A DNA stretch of 64,000 nucleotides, from NCBI GenBank assembly GCA_964057225.1, contig OZ059895.1, positions 14,809,001-14,873,000 of the forward strand. The letters run 5' to 3'. Position 1 is the first letter of the stretch, and the number at the start of each line of letters is the position of its first letter. This document shows positions 1-13,498 of this stretch, in pieces. The notes beneath the pieces are model-generated. The model ran no database searches. It worked only from the letters and a program-made list of their open reading frames with translations, and was not told the origin of the DNA. The position numbers were made by a program, and so were the translations under genes. The stretch comes from Auanema rhodensis (taxonomy: Eukaryota > Nematoda > Chromadorea > Rhabditida > Rhabditidae).

Positions 1-1
1 G

Positions 2-1065
2 GTTGGCACTAGATGTACCTGTACTCTGTGGGCCTTCTTCTGCTACTACAACTTGGTACAGTCACGGCCCAATTATGGGAGACAGGAGACAACTCTACAG
101 TAAAAGGCTGCAGGTTTGTCAATTTCACTTTTAACATTTTTATTATTTTTGTCTTGATATATCACTTTCACATGAAATATGTTCAGTAATAGCTGTTCTG
201 TAGAAAATGATGGAGACTTGCCATGCTGGAGCAGTACATTAACTTTCTATCAGAGAACTCTGATCAGCCAACTTCGTCACTATGTATCTGTTCAAGTATG
301 TACAATTTAAATGTACTGTCCAAAATGAGATTATTTCTCTAGATTGATATTGATCAGTGGCATAGAAGACATGGAAAGCCGTCTGGTCAGAATTTAGATA
401 TTGTATAGTTCACTGTCCTCACGTGACTAATTTATGTAGCTTTGATTTATAGGTTGCAGCTGATATCAAAGCTTCATTTGAATCTGAATTACTATCACAA
501 GATGTTTTAACAAAGGAAACAGTAAACAAGGTTGCTGATACACTGATTGCACGAATTAAAGATGTAAGTAAATGTCTTTTGAAATTAAAATCTTTTACCA
601 CTTTGAACATTATGTATAAACTTGATTGAATTTTCATCTGCGCACAGCCGCTCGCAACGTTTTGTAACAGGGAAATAAACTTTCCACCACGTTCATGTCC
701 TTCACGTTACGCGCCAAAATCAAATTTATTATAATGAATGTAATGCAAGCTTTATATAGATTTGAAGAAACTAATAGAGTTTTAAATGTATGAACATGAA
801 CATTTCTATTTTCAGATTTCCAATCACACTCTATCAACTGTTCCTCATTTCCAATGCCCACTACCATGTGAATATCGTCATGACATGTATCGCACATTGT
901 TCATAGCATCTGTATGTTTTTCACAACGTAAAACAATATCATAGTTTAAATTTCGTAATTCAGATAGTATTGAATGGATTATTGGCTATAACTGTAATAC
1001 CAGTGTTTGTAAATTCTATGCGTCAAGAAGAAGATACAGAAGAACTTGTATCAAAACTTTACTGA
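2..1065 (+). CDS. 3' part of a membrane protein gene (partial)
   Basis: Six exons join in phase: 2-99, 187-295, 343-402, 453-563, 816-911 and 964-1065, ending in TGA. The 5' end lies outside the window. The visible ~190 residues start with a hydrophobic stretch (TLWAFFCYYNLV), run through a polar, cysteine-containing region (SCSVENDGDLPCW, FQCPLPCEY), then a C-terminal transmembrane segment (IVLNGLLAITVIPVFV) and a short acidic cytoplasmic-type tail (MRQEEDTEELVSKLY). All introns are GT-AG and short except one of 252 nt. The layout suggests a lumenal or extracellular loop held by disulfides between two membrane spans. I do not recognise the family. Exon structure is well supported by continuous phase; function is unknown. 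Confidence 0.65.
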
Positions 1066-1519
1066 AATACATTCCTATCCAAGAAGTTTCCCAAATGATT
1101 TTTCTTGCCTTCTAATCAAACTCCCGCTTGCCTTCACGTTCTTAAATATTTTTGGTTTTTCAAACGGTTTTGTCCTGAAATGTACATCAAGTAGTTGTTT
1201 ATATACTTTTTCTGATTCATCTATCATATCTTTTAACAATCTATATGAGCATATCTTTCTATATTTCTTTAATTATCCCGGTTGGTTCAATAGGAAGTTT
1301 TTTTAAAAAACATTTGTCGAAACCTCTTGATTTGCATTAATCTTAAAACCTTCAAATCAAGAAAAAGGGCCTTTATTAGCTTTATCATAATCAATAAATT
1401 CTTCATGTGTGGCTAATTAGTCTTATATTATTATATTGATGCCGTTTTCTAACGGTAATTATATCGAAAACATTGACTTCTTGAGTTTATATCATAATCT
1501 ATGTGTATTCAGCACTTAA

Positions 1520-2585
1520 ATGGAGCCTGACTCTTTCTGTGGTCTCGATCCAGATAATCTACTAACAGATGATACGGTACTACCATCTTAAAGAAATCTC
1601 TTTTAATTTTGATATTTTTCATTATATAGGATGCTTGGCTCTGTCCAGATATTACTGACCATTCATATCTGAATAATAGCAATGTTGACAGACTAGTACA
1701 TTCAACACATAATTATTATCAAAGGCTTGGACCCAATGAACTTGAAGATAATATTACGGAACACGGATACGCTTGTCAACTACCTAAGGTATTTCGAGGC
1801 CTAATTAGAAGAAAAAGAATTATATCTTTGATTTTAAGAATGGTGGATTCACTAGTTTTATAGATTATGATGAAGAAGACGATCCATTTGTGGTTAGTTC
1901 AACGTATTTTCAAGCACTAACTTTAGAAAAATGATATTATAGAATGGACTTGTATTTGATACTTATCATTGCCAATGGGCAGATTGTAATTATAAAACAG
2001 AAAGTGTGGAAAAATTGGATGATCATGTTGGTATGTAATGATCTTTGAAAAAGAACCTTTAATCTTTTATTTTCAGATACTCATTTAGATATCATAAAAT
2101 TTGTATGTAGTTGGCGTGGTTGTAAAAAGAAGAATCATGTTTATGCTCGAAGATATCTATTGGCTCGACATGTTCGGAGTCATACTGGCTATAAGCCGTT
2201 TTATTGTGATCAATGTGGTCGTTATTTTGCTACCTCAGAGAGGTAAATCAATGTTCTTACAGAGAGATTCGAGAAAAATGAATAGAAATCACTCTTCCCT
2301 AATTTCAGGTGTCGCCTTCACATTCGTACCGTTCATGACTGCGAAGTGAAATATCGTTGTGAGTACTGTCATCGTTTCTTCAAGACAACATCCGACCGTT
2401 GTCATCACATTTCCCGTGTTCATCTGAGTAAGCCAATGATATTTTTGTTTTCCATAGTTTAAATTTTCTTTTCAGAAAATCGTCTAACCTGTCAACACTG
2501 TGGAAATTCGTTTGCTGGTAGATGTGTTCTCACTAAACATATGACTAGATGTAAAGTACGCAAATCTATGGAAGAAAATTTCTAA
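1520..2585 (+). CDS. C2H2 zinc-finger protein, GLI/ZIC/HINFP-like fingers
   Basis: Eight exons: 1520-1576, 1630-1788, 1839-1892, 1943-2030, 2077-2242, 2309-2427, 2476-2585, all in phase (seven listed; the third uses an AAG acceptor). The acceptor TATTCAG lies nine bases before the ATG, fitting trans-splicing. The N-terminal ~95 residues are acidic and polar. Then come about five C2H2 fingers: the first two have the wide-knuckle C-x-W-x-x-C form (CQWADC, CSWRGC) seen in GLI, ZIC, AEBP2 and HINFP proteins, the next have a classical linker (HTGYKPFYCDQC), and the last two are CEYC and CQHC fingers. Likely a sequence-specific DNA-binding transcription regulator acting in the nucleus. Which of the related families it belongs to cannot be settled by eye. 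Confidence 0.8.
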
Positions 2586-5405
2586 GCTTAACAAACTTTT
2601 TCAAAATAATTTAAAAGAATTTAGCATTCCTAAGCCTTTAATTCGCATTGATTTCATTAATGATTCTTTATATATATATATCACTTTTTTCTCATCTCTT
2701 TGGCCGGTTTAACTAACTCAGGAAACCTTTTTCATCTTTCTCAGGGAAATGTTGTTATATTTGAAAGATTTTAATATATGTTTCTATTTTATGCGAAACG
2801 GAATTTATCCAAGACAAAAATGAATATTTCATTGTATAACTGAACAAAATGAATTACATAAATGATAAGATTCTCGAAATGTCAAGGGAATACCATTTCT
2901 GTTTGAGTTTTTGTTCAATTTAATGACGAACTAAAACAATTTTTACGACATATAAATGGAATTTATAAGTAATTCCCGTGTTGATCATCAAATTTTTTGA
3001 TGAAAAAAAAGAAGCATGATGCGATTAAATATGTGCAGAAACAGTAAAATGTTCAAAGATATGGCAAGAGAATATTGTCATAAAAAGTATCAAAAGAGAA
3101 AGATTGGCTGACTTAAAACTGTATGATAAATGTGGCATTCACGGATTCATCTACTGTTCAAACATTTGATCAGTAGAAATTTCAAAGAAATGTGTTTCAC
3201 TGCTTTGATCTATTCTTATCTTGGAAATAAGCCCTGAAGATCAATTGATTAAATGAATTTTAGTGTTTTGCAAGCGATAAAACAACAGCTGATAAGTTTT
3301 TGTCGCTAAGTATTCCTATTAAGCAACCGTCGACAGATGATTCGTGTTATCAAATTGCAACAAATTGATAAGATGACCGCTATACAATGATTGATAAGTT
3401 ATTGTTTTTCTTGGACAAGTACAAATTCCAGCTTTCAATAGTTCCATTGCATTGAAAAACGGCTTCTATGAATTGAAAAATTAATGTGCTTCAAGGTAGA
3501 AACTTAGGATAAAAGTCCATGAAAGACAAAGTAAAAGAATATAATACAGCTTGAAACAACTTGAAAGTTCAGCGATTTAGTAATTGCAAACGTACTTTTT
3601 AGATTTTGACAGCAAAAATATTATAAATGCAACCGGTAAGTAAGAACATTAATAGAAAAGTAAAAGTTAACAATGCAATTTACGTGACGTGAAAACTACA
3701 CGTATTGAAGAAATGGGCCGCTTATTCAAATATTCATTTTTGGCGGTAATATAATGAGCGATTTCTATAGGTTACGAGGTTCTTGAATACTATATTGCTT
3801 ATCATTATTAAAAGCTTTTATGTTTTTATACTTTTGCTCTTCTTCTTTTATTAGAAACTTAATTATTATCCAAGCAGGTGATGGGAAAGGCCTGATAAGA
3901 TCATTTCAAGTTTATGCTTTATACAATTTTTCGTTTATGTAAACAAAAACGTGTATTGTTTAAATATTTTATATAAAGAATTTAATTCTTCACATGCAAC
4001 TCATATATCTATATGCTATAGGGTATGCAAATACAGGTACTGCCAACTAAAGTGTGCGGAAAGCTGTTCTGAGGGAGTAGGAAGAAACAGATTTTCTGAA
4101 TAGCTAAAAGGATCTGTTTTCAGTTATAGCAATTATGCAAGTTCAAGTTTCAGTATTTCATGCTTCACATAGCTTCCGACAGGCCACGTTTTTGGTTTTT
4201 TCTTATTTTCCGTAAAGAAAAACAAAATAGCGCTGAAAGTGGAAGGTTTGTATAAATATCTAAATAGTTTTTTTTGTAGGTTTTGATGCTTAGAATAGAA
4301 AAATTGAATTGAAAAATTGGGATTTGTCAGTTTTTATAGGATATCTAAACAATAGAAGCTCTTAATTTTATGGTTTTGTCATAGAATTGAAGCTGTAGCT
4401 ATCTCTTTCAATGTATTTTTTGAGAAGTTTTCTCACTTCTCTGGTAGTTGAGTAGTAACAACTGAGACGAAGAGGATCAGCTTGCATTAAGTTTGCTCTA
4501 AAATGTGTGTGGACTCATTGTATTTAATGAGAAAATGAAATTCCCACAAATGGATATATATATATATACTAGCTAAGTCAAGTCTTCTATCTTGCTTCTC
4601 ATAGACCTTCTAGGCTCTCTCTCTCTCTCTCTCCGTATCCATTTGCTCTTACTACTAACTGGTATAGTGGATGTTGGAAAATTTATCGTTGGTAAGCTGT
4701 CTTTCCCCAATCAGATTTCGTTGTCATTTTCTTCTTCTTCTTCTTCATCCCCTTCTCCGTCTCTCTCTATCTTTCTCTCTCTTTTGTCAAATTTAACATT
4801 CCATCTAATATATATATATATAATCCCTTTCTATTGCTTCTTTCTTCTTTCTTTTGCCTTTTCTGGTAAAGATGCACGCGAAGATCAGAAAAAGAATAGT
4901 AGCTATATCCATATAGTTAGATAGATAGATAGATAGATTTGATAGATGTATATAATATCCACATTCTCTTATCCCAATGCTATATAGAAATGAAAAATAA
5001 GGAAAAATATATTTTATTGAAATCTCGTCAGAAATAGAAGCCTTATATGCAATACAAGGTATGTTAAAAACATTCATTTATATATATTTGAAAAGAAAAA
5101 AAGATTCATAATATTGTTTATATTGTTTATATAAATTATATTATTTAAAATAAAAATAAAAAAGAAATATTATTATAATGTATTTTGAGACACATGGATG
5201 GGCCAAGGGAGATTGCTAGCGGATAGTATGCGTAGAGTAAGTTAATTAGGCTTAATAAATCTCCTAGTTATAAGCATGCTCTGGGTTTTGTGTTGTTTCT
5301 GTTTTTTTTTTAATAAATTACAATGAATTTGGAAAAATTGGGATGGGTCGTCATGGAATTCAGCGATAGAAGGGAAATCGTTTAGCATGATAAGTTCATA
5401 CGGAC
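2586..5405. other. Gene-free interval with simple repeats
   Basis: About 2.8 kb between the zinc-finger gene and the last exon of the next minus-strand gene. I see only short, unsupported open frames, TA and CT/TTC microsatellites (about 4556-4570, 4617-4632, 4731-4780) and GATA-type repeats near 4918-4940. It probably holds the zinc-finger 3' UTR at its left end and a convergent 3' UTR at its right end. Confidence 0.5.
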
Positions 5406-8400
5406 TTAAACGGAAATCTGTTGTTGAGCTTGAGCTGGTTGAATGGTCTTGACCTCTCCAGTGATTGGGTTTCTAGCTGAAATAGAAAGAATTGATAATT
5501 TAAAAAGAATATTAACATGTATATTTTTGATATTTTGGGTCCTTATTTGCAACTTTGTTGTCTTCGTTTCGAAACTCAATTGACAGAAAATTAGGAGATA
5601 ATAATTATGAATGTATAGAAATTGGAAATGATGAAACAAGACGAAACAAGACGACGAAACGGAAAGCATGAAAGACAAAAATTGTAATTGAATTAGCTAG
5701 TCTCTAGTTAAGCTTAATGCTAGAATATTCTGAAGGACAAGAAGACATTGGCTATTAGATCGTGGATGGCGAGGAAATAACTTTTTTTTTCTTTTTTTAG
5801 ACCACAAACTCAATTGAGGGTTTCAAGCTTTTTATAGTAATGAAACCTTGAGAAACTAACAGGATGACATCTCAGATGGACGGATAGACAGCTGGAATCA
5901 TCATGAACTGAGCACAATTCACTTTCACATAACTCAATACGAAAAGTACGGAAAGTCCCTTTTAGTCTTTACTTCTCCCACTTAGTTAAGAGGAAGAATT
6001 CGGTCAGAAAATGGTTTGCTTTACTTCATCCGCGTGGTTTTTATTGAACAGAATGAGCTAGAGGACACACAAATTCAACAAGATGCCTATTGGATGAGAT
6101 AATGCTGAAGGAAAGCCTTCCCTCAGGGCCATTTGTCATGGTTCTGCTGACTACCCAAGCTGAACCACAGCTCCCTATGCAGTGCTGTTCTTGCAATCTT
6201 TTTTCTGTTTGCTTGTTCTATCTCCATAAAAAAAGCAAAGAAGAGCAAGCCATGTGTCATGATATTTAGGGAAAAACAAATGTTTTAACTGCTTGTTTCG
6301 TCGTAAAAATGAAAAAAAAAATAAACTGATGGTCTCATGATGAAGTAGCTCAAAAAGAGTTTTGACGGAAGTTTTGTTTTAAGCCTGCTGCTGCAGCTTC
6401 AATCATGCAGCAAGCACATGTCGAAAACTACAGCAAACATCTTTTGTATTATTCAGATGTGTATCAGTTATCTATTCTAATTTCACTTATTTAAAACAAA
6501 ATAAGAAGAACAATTTAAATTGAACTCCATGTTTCCTTGATTCTCAAGCTTGATCCTATGTTTTCTGTCTATTTTTTAAAAAAAAAGTAAAAAAAAGAAG
6601 AGAAATTGAGATAAATAAACAGAAAACAGAATCAGGTTATGTGTAGTAGTAGTATATCCATATCCATATGTATATGTATGTATATACATTTCTATACGAA
6701 AAGCCTCCAAGAAATTTCATAAAAAATTCATTTGAATTAAGTTTTTTTAGGTTCGTTGGCTTCAAGATGACGTTCAATTTGCAAAGGAAAAAAATAGTTA
6801 GCAAACTGGCTGGGGGCACGACGGAAAGCAGGCTTGAGTGTGCATTGCAACACTTCTATATAAAGCATATATGTATATGGGACAAGTGTTTTTTGCAGTG
6901 TCAGACCCATATTCCTCTGAGATAAATGCTCTCAAAATATGGACCTCTGACGGCAATGAATAATAAAGTATTTGGAAGTTGAAGAGAACAAAAAATGTGA
7001 AAGACATTGGACTTCCCATGTCTACACTATTCACAGGTCAACCTCTTTTCGTCTTAAAAGGAGTAAAGAATAGAAGAAACATACACACACACACACACAC
7101 AGGAAGACTGGACTAAATTATAGAAAGGAAATCTAAAAAGGTTCAGCGACAACTGTTTTAAGCATGAATAATCACTTAGCTTCAAGCATAACTCATGAAG
7201 CTCTTAATCTATTCAATACTAGCCATGTAGCAAGCGATGAAAAACTGTCAGACTATTGAAACCTTTTTCCCATATTTTGACTGTTAATGATAGTTATATA
7301 GCTTATGCATATTATTTATATTTGATTCTTTGAACAACATATAAAAGGTTAAACGTACCAAGAGTTGGGATTGTTCTCTTTGGAGTGCGTTGAGGGGAAG
7401 CAGGGGTTTCCTCAGAGAAAATAGATGACTTGTATGTTGGAGTTGTCTGAAATATAGTTAATGATTCAACAAAATCATTACTCATTTGATGTTTCTGACA
7501 AAAGATAAGAAAAGAACAAACGTTGACATGCAAAGCACAATCAACCGTTCATTACTGAGCATATGATATACAAATGAGTTTGTTTTAAGATTTTCACGTG
7601 AAAAATGACGTGAAAAATGACGTGAAAATCTTAAACGTACTCCACAAATATTCAATTAAAATACATCTTTATAAACAAAATAAAAATAAAAATGAATTAG
7701 AAAAGCAAAACTAACTCTTTTGGGAGTTGGCTTAGAGTCATCAGATCCGAAAAGACGTTGTTGAGTATTGAGATTACGCTGAAAAATATTTGTAAATTAA
7801 TAATAAACAAAAACAAAAAAATAATATAATTAGAACTGTGATATATGGGAATATTTTTGATATTTATAGTTATAGTTTGATAAATGTATGTATTTTGGCC
7901 GGTTGCCAATAGCGAGCAACTAGCTTCTGTAAAACTTATGAAAGATCTTTGGCTATATACACTCATCTCATTCCAAAGAAGCACTAGACGGATAATTAAA
8001 GCGAAATTTTATTTTTTCTGTTTGAATTAAGATGAATATTTGGGTTTTGTTTACTATTTAGGCAATCGCTTAGATAGTTCACACTCAAATTTGACGATGA
8101 AAATGATCTTTTTCATCTGTTTCTTTCTATCTCATTTCCTTTATTCGCTTCTTGCGGTCTATCAGTTTCTGTTTTTTTTCTGTTCTTTCCGATTACTAAT
8201 AGAGAAGAGGGTTAGTTCAACAGCGGAATTTCAATTCAGTGGACACCAACATACGAACAACTTTCATGAAGTGGATGGATTTGGTTGTCTAGTTTCAATC
8301 CAATAAAAGTAAGAACAAGCAACCCCGATCAAGCTCTTAGAGCCTAAAATGTTCAATTTGCTACTGCCTATGGCTTTGTTTCTATTTCAATGTTGTGCAA

Positions 8401-8673
8401 TCGATTGTAGTTGTGTCAGAGAATTTTTATCCAATTTGCTTAGAGGAATGCTGTATTCAAATAAGTAATTTATTTAACTTTTACTATAATAATTTGTCTA
8501 TTTAATGATTAATTTAAGTTTTAAGTTTTACAAGTTGTCAAAAAAATTGTGAACATGTCACAAAATGACTGAGAAAGATGTAGTTCAAGCTTCAAATATG
8601 TCAAGCAAAATAGAAAATATCCCAGGTGACGACTAAAATCCCAAAGCTATGGCCTAGTCGGTTCGGTGTGCTT

Positions 8674-8727
<54 letters not shown>

Positions 8728-9286
8728 TCTCTTAACATTCACAATTGCTTAGTCAGGAAAGAGATGTAGAGAAAGACTGAGCACAAGAGAGAAAAGGAAT
8801 ATAGAAAGGGACCAAAGAACCTAATACTGACGGCAGCTTTTGGCCATTTATGGAATAAGTCTTCAGGTCACTATTTGAAAGAGACGACAATCATAAGAAG
8901 TAAGAATGCAATGCTAAACATAGAACTTATGCTTCTAAAAGGTTGCAATAAAAAAACAGCCTTGCTATTACTTACTTCCTAGATTTGATTAATATTGGTT
9001 TTTAAACTAAAACTAAGCACTTGCCAATCTAATGTTTCTTGTTTAACTCAAGCATCAAAGTTTAAAAAAATTCACAAAACGTTATATGGTTCAATTACAC
9101 CTGACTTCTACTCAAATTTCTTGGTTTCGATCTTCTAATATTAAAGAAAAGTGTGAAATTTCCATATTTCTCACATCTTTCAATGTTCTAAATGGTTTTT
9201 TTGTTGGTCGTTCTGTTTCCAGGATAGCTTTTGAAGTCACATGAATATTATGTATTTCTCATTTTTTTCCATTCTCTCCTTGTCTC

Positions 9287-9328
<42 letters not shown>

Positions 9329-9663
9329 CTATCTTTTAACCTCTCATAAGTACAACTGCTGACTGAAAGAGATGGCTCAGGATATAACTAGAGGGAGAAG
9401 ACACCTAAGCTTCCGCTATTTGATATTCCGTCAACAGCTTGACTTTCATTTAATTTCAATAGTTTCATTCAAAGATGATCCAGAGGGTTGGAAGATCCGG
9501 AAACATATCTTTCGAAATGTTTGCCATGTGATATACTATTTATATATATAAATTTTTATAGTATTTTGATTTTTAGACTTGAAAAATCGACGGAAAGCCA
9601 TACCTGTGGGGTGCTTGGAGCATCAGCAGCTGGAGAAGAACCGTTGGCAGCACAGTCAGACAT
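5406..9663 (-). CDS. Small Jupiter/HN1-like candidate protein
   Basis: Four exons on the minus strand join in phase to 93 residues: 9604-9663, 7716-7778, 7359-7446 and 5406-5476. The protein starts MSDCAANGSSPAADAP and is low-complexity, rich in Ser, Pro and Thr, with the blocks QQRLFGSDDSKPTPKR, YKSSIFSEETP and RNPITGEVKTIQP. The spacing of RLFG and KSSIF-type motifs recalls the microtubule-associated Jupiter/HN1 (JPT) family, which are short, disordered proteins; this is a judgement from motif flavour, not a firm match. Introns of about 1.8-1.9 kb on both sides are unusually long for this genome, where most are near 50 bp. Exon phases (0, 0, 1) agree throughout, so the gene model is stronger than the family call. 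Confidence 0.6.
7584..7635. repeat. ACGTGA inverted repeat in an intron
   Basis: A 16-nt arm (TTTAAGATTTTCACGT) at 7584-7599 is repeated as its exact reverse complement at 7620-7635, with a loop made of a short direct repeat (GAAAAATGACGT). It sits in the intron between exons 2 and 3 of the Jupiter/HN1-like candidate. Related ACGTGA-rich patches occur elsewhere in the window. Confidence 0.7.
8671..8731. repeat. CT/GA microsatellite
   Basis: About 60 bp of nearly pure CT dinucleotides inside the first long intron of the Jupiter/HN1-like candidate; a second tract lies at about 9291-9325. They help explain the intron's length but show no other structure. Confidence 0.9.
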
Positions 9664-10099
9664 GTTTTTGAAGATATTCAGAAGAGGACGAGGCACGTAC
9701 AAAGAATTGAACTGATGACTACTGAATTGTCGAGAAAGCCCTATGCTCTTGAAGGCGGAGCTTAGATGGCATGTAGGCGGAGTTAGGCTCGAAACAGAAA
9801 ATTTTTTGACAGACAGGCATGAGGTTTTCTGTTCTAAATTCGAGAAAAATCGAAAGTACCAAGTTAAGATCTCTGTTTGGTGTATGAATTATGAATGGAA
9901 CATAGGTTTCATGAAAGATTTAAGCTATGTAGATATGCTCCCGCTTGTAAATGCTCAAATTTAAAGTTGTAAGCTGTTCAGAGTTGCCAGATACAAATAC
10001 AAATTTGAAAATTATATTCATTAAATTTATGAAACTTTAATATACAAATATAAATAAATAATTATGTGAACATATATACAAAACAATAGTGACTTTTCC

Positions 10100-13034
10100 T
10101 TATTTCTTTCCCAAATATGGCTTAAGTTCACATTCAAATGTTGATGGATTTGGAGTATATGGATGACAGCAGCATCTACAGACGGATCCTTCAGGTCTAA
10201 AAGGGAAATGTTTAAGTTAATTAAAGCTTACAAGATCAAACCAATGAGCTTTGGCTTAAAGAAAGCTTATTAATGCTTAAAATTTTGGGAAATGAGAATG
10301 ATTGTTGTACTATTTGAAAAAAGAAATTTTCATATCATTACTAAGGACAGAAAAATTCATATAATTCTCAAAAGAGAATAAATATTTCCATTTTTGTTAA
10401 CGGAATTACCAAAAGTAGAAGGTCATTGATGCTTCATGCTTAATTAGCTGAGAGAACGAGGGTCTTATGAGGGCAGAAAGAAAGGCAAATGCCCTTAGGC
10501 TTGCGAAAACGAAATTTCATGTGTCTGGTATTGTGTATGATGACCCTTCAGAATTTTTTTTATGGTTTCCTAAGCTAATTTATTAATCAACTAGATGGTA
10601 TTTGTCTTTTGAGAATTACTTGTTACCCCCCTTCCTCCCCACTTTCCCTCTCTATTTCTCTCATATTCTCAAACGCTATTTAATTGGCTGATTATATGGA
10701 GTTGCTGGGACAGAGTAATTTAGTTTTTATAATAGATGAAACGGTTTTTCATTTGTTTTTTAATCTTTGCTTTAGGTTTCATGAACTATTTATTTCCTTT
10801 TCTCTTTATTATTTTTGGATAATTTGTATTCAGTATCAGCAGATGGCCCTTCATCTTTATTGAAAAATCCGGGGGGGGCAAGATAGTCATGAAAACGTCG
10901 TGAATGAAAATAAGAAGCTCGAAAAGACGTATGTGAAGAAGCAAAAACGATAAATGGGCATATTGAAAGAAGAGTACGATGTTTGACAAATCCTTAGCTT
11001 GTTTCTGGAGAATCGTCCGAATGATTTTGAAAGAGGCTGAGAATTGGAATTGGTCCATATACCCAAATGTCTTTTTTGTTCAACAAAATCAATGAGATAT
11101 CGTTTTTTGTCCTTTTTTTCAAGATTGACAAACCAATAAGGCTCTTCGGAAGGACCCATAAGGAGCGATGATCCATAAGGCTGCTAAGTTTGAGGAGAAA
11201 AGAGAAAGGCGTATAGAATGAACAAAAAAAGTCTCTCTCTCTCTCTTGCTCTATCTCTTTTAAGTTCGAGCACGACAAAACCAAACGGAGAAACACAAAT
11301 TAATTGAATGGCCAAACAAGGCTTTACCCTTTGGCTTGTTCCAACAATCCAACTACCAGCTATTCAACACAAACGACTGCAGTTTTCATTTTTTTCAAGA
11401 AAATATAAAGAGAATAGCAGACAGTATAGTGTATTTTCCCTATTTCTTTGAATTCACGAAAGACTGACGATAAAAGAATTTGGACAAACCTATGTTCTGG
11501 AACGCAAGTCAAATAATCTAATCCATCAACAATAGCTTGCATGCTTTCGGTAACATTGGGAAGCTTGATAGCAGCATTTGGCCATAACTTGCAATCTGGC
11601 ATGAATTTAGAAACACAAGCCTAAACATAATAATAGTAGTTTGTGATAAGTGAATTGAAAACTTCTTACTTTGTTCTGATCAACTCCATGACATTTGCGT
11701 TCAGCGACGAACAATGGATTAATCACAGATACATCTCCTCTGAAAATGTAAATCGGTTTATTTACTTCAAGCTTATATAGCTTATTATATTCATTTAGAT
11801 AATAGTACCTGCGATGGCAAGATCTTCCACAACTTTGCTGATAGGAGCACTCTCCACATTGTTCTTCACTAACAGTAACGTCACGAAGATAATTATAGAA
11901 GTTATTAAAAGCCTAAAATATTTATTCTTTTCTTTTATTTAAATTTTTTTTAAATATTCTTTTTAAATGTTTAAAACAATAACCAAATTGTTATCTAATC
12001 AATGAATATGTGCAAAAAATTTTTTTAGCTTTTATTATAATCTTCTTGTCATATCCCGTGAAAATCACGTGACAATAGTTCATCATACCCACGCCAGTGA
12101 TGTGAGAGTTTTCATTTGAAATAATTTTTTTTGTGGACTGGTTGCGTACATGTTTTATTTTCTCATTATGTCTTTTGTAGCATTTCTATTTGTGGTTATT
12201 TTTGTTGTATTCGCGTTGTTTCGGCTAGCTCAATTTCATAAATAGCCAAATGGTTGGAAATGGCTTTTGTTATTCTTGTTATCTTGAGATCAAACAGTTT
12301 GCGATGTCCCGTTTTTTCGTTTAAACCCTTGAATGGTTTAATCTGAATAAGGTCAGAGTACTAGAAGGTGTGTTTCCAGAGATGAAATAAGGTGATAAGA
12401 TGGATCATATCGTAAGTGGCGGAAAATCATTGTTCTAAAGCAACAAGACAAATCCGATTATTGAAAAATCGTTTTGAGAAATCTCACATAGACATTTTTC
12501 ATCTAGCAATCGAAAATGAAAATCCGTTTTGTTTAAAAGTGAGAAAAGAATAAAGGGATACCTACTTTTCTTTTTGACCTTTTTGCTTGCAAAATGTTGA
12601 TTAGTCATTGTGTATTTAAAATTAGAGGGGGTTAAGGCAACCGTTTTTGTAATACTTGTGAATTTAAAAAACTGTAAAAAAATGTTAAGAACACTTACGA
12701 CTCCCCAGCGATCACTTAAGAGTCTGAAGAATACATGTTGCCGACAACCTTTTCTTCCTGGAAGGAGTTGATCGAAGTAGCTTCGTTGCCATCTACAGTT
12801 TAACTTTTGTTTTTATCTTTGAAATATTTTGTGTTACCTGGGCTCCTTTCCCTTCAACCAGACGCAAGGACCCCATTCTGACCAGTTTTCACAGTTTTGT
12901 GCTTGAATTGGATTTCCAAACATTGCACTTATTTGTGCCGCTGAGATATACTTAATATTCTAAAGGCATGTTGAATTATTCGTACCTGCGAAGGTAATAG
13001 AGCCAATTAGACATAAGATAGTGAGAGTCTTCAT
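10100..13034 (-). CDS. Secreted cysteine-rich protein starting with a TSP1-like motif
   Basis: Seven exons in phase: 12986-13034, 12838-12940, 12699-12792, 11809-11912, 11670-11739, 11490-11620 and 10100-10196, about 215 residues. A clear signal peptide (MKTLTILCLIGSITFA) precedes a thrombospondin type 1-like start (CENWSEWGPC), followed by a long cysteine-rich region with pairs such as CGECSYQQSCGRSC and a terminal CRCCCHPY block. An acceptor (TTTTCAG) lies four bases before the ATG. TSP1 motifs mediate binding to matrix or carbohydrates; the rest of the domain is not a TSP1 repeat I recognise and may be a nematode-specific extension. It is predicted to be extracellular. The last intron (10197-11489) is 1.3 kb with no evident exon inside. 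Confidence 0.78.
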
Positions 13035-13498
13035 TTTCCTGAAAATATATTTAGTGAAGTTTAATGTAAGATATATTAAGAAAAAGTATAGTAAGCTAAA
13101 AGGACAATCTGGTGAAATTTTAGAACTGTCCATTTGTGGATAAATAAAATAGACAGACTGATGGGATAGGTGAGAGAGGCCCCGATTTGTATCAGGTTAT
13201 GGAAGAAGATCCTGCTGTTCATCATAAAAACTCTGATCCACGATCCGGATCACTAACGTTTCTCTATCACCCCAATCCCGATTGAACACTGAAGCATGAA
13301 GCTGTTTTTTTTAATTTGATCGTAAGAATCTTTACCCTGTTACAAAGATGAAAATCTTAAATATTTCGAAATATTTATTTTTAAATTTTTCAATGTTACC
13401 AATAACAACAACAATAAAAACAATCGCCATTTGCTACATACACGTAGTTGAAATCTTTCTATGATTTTCGTTTTTAAATCTTCCAGTACGATTAAATA

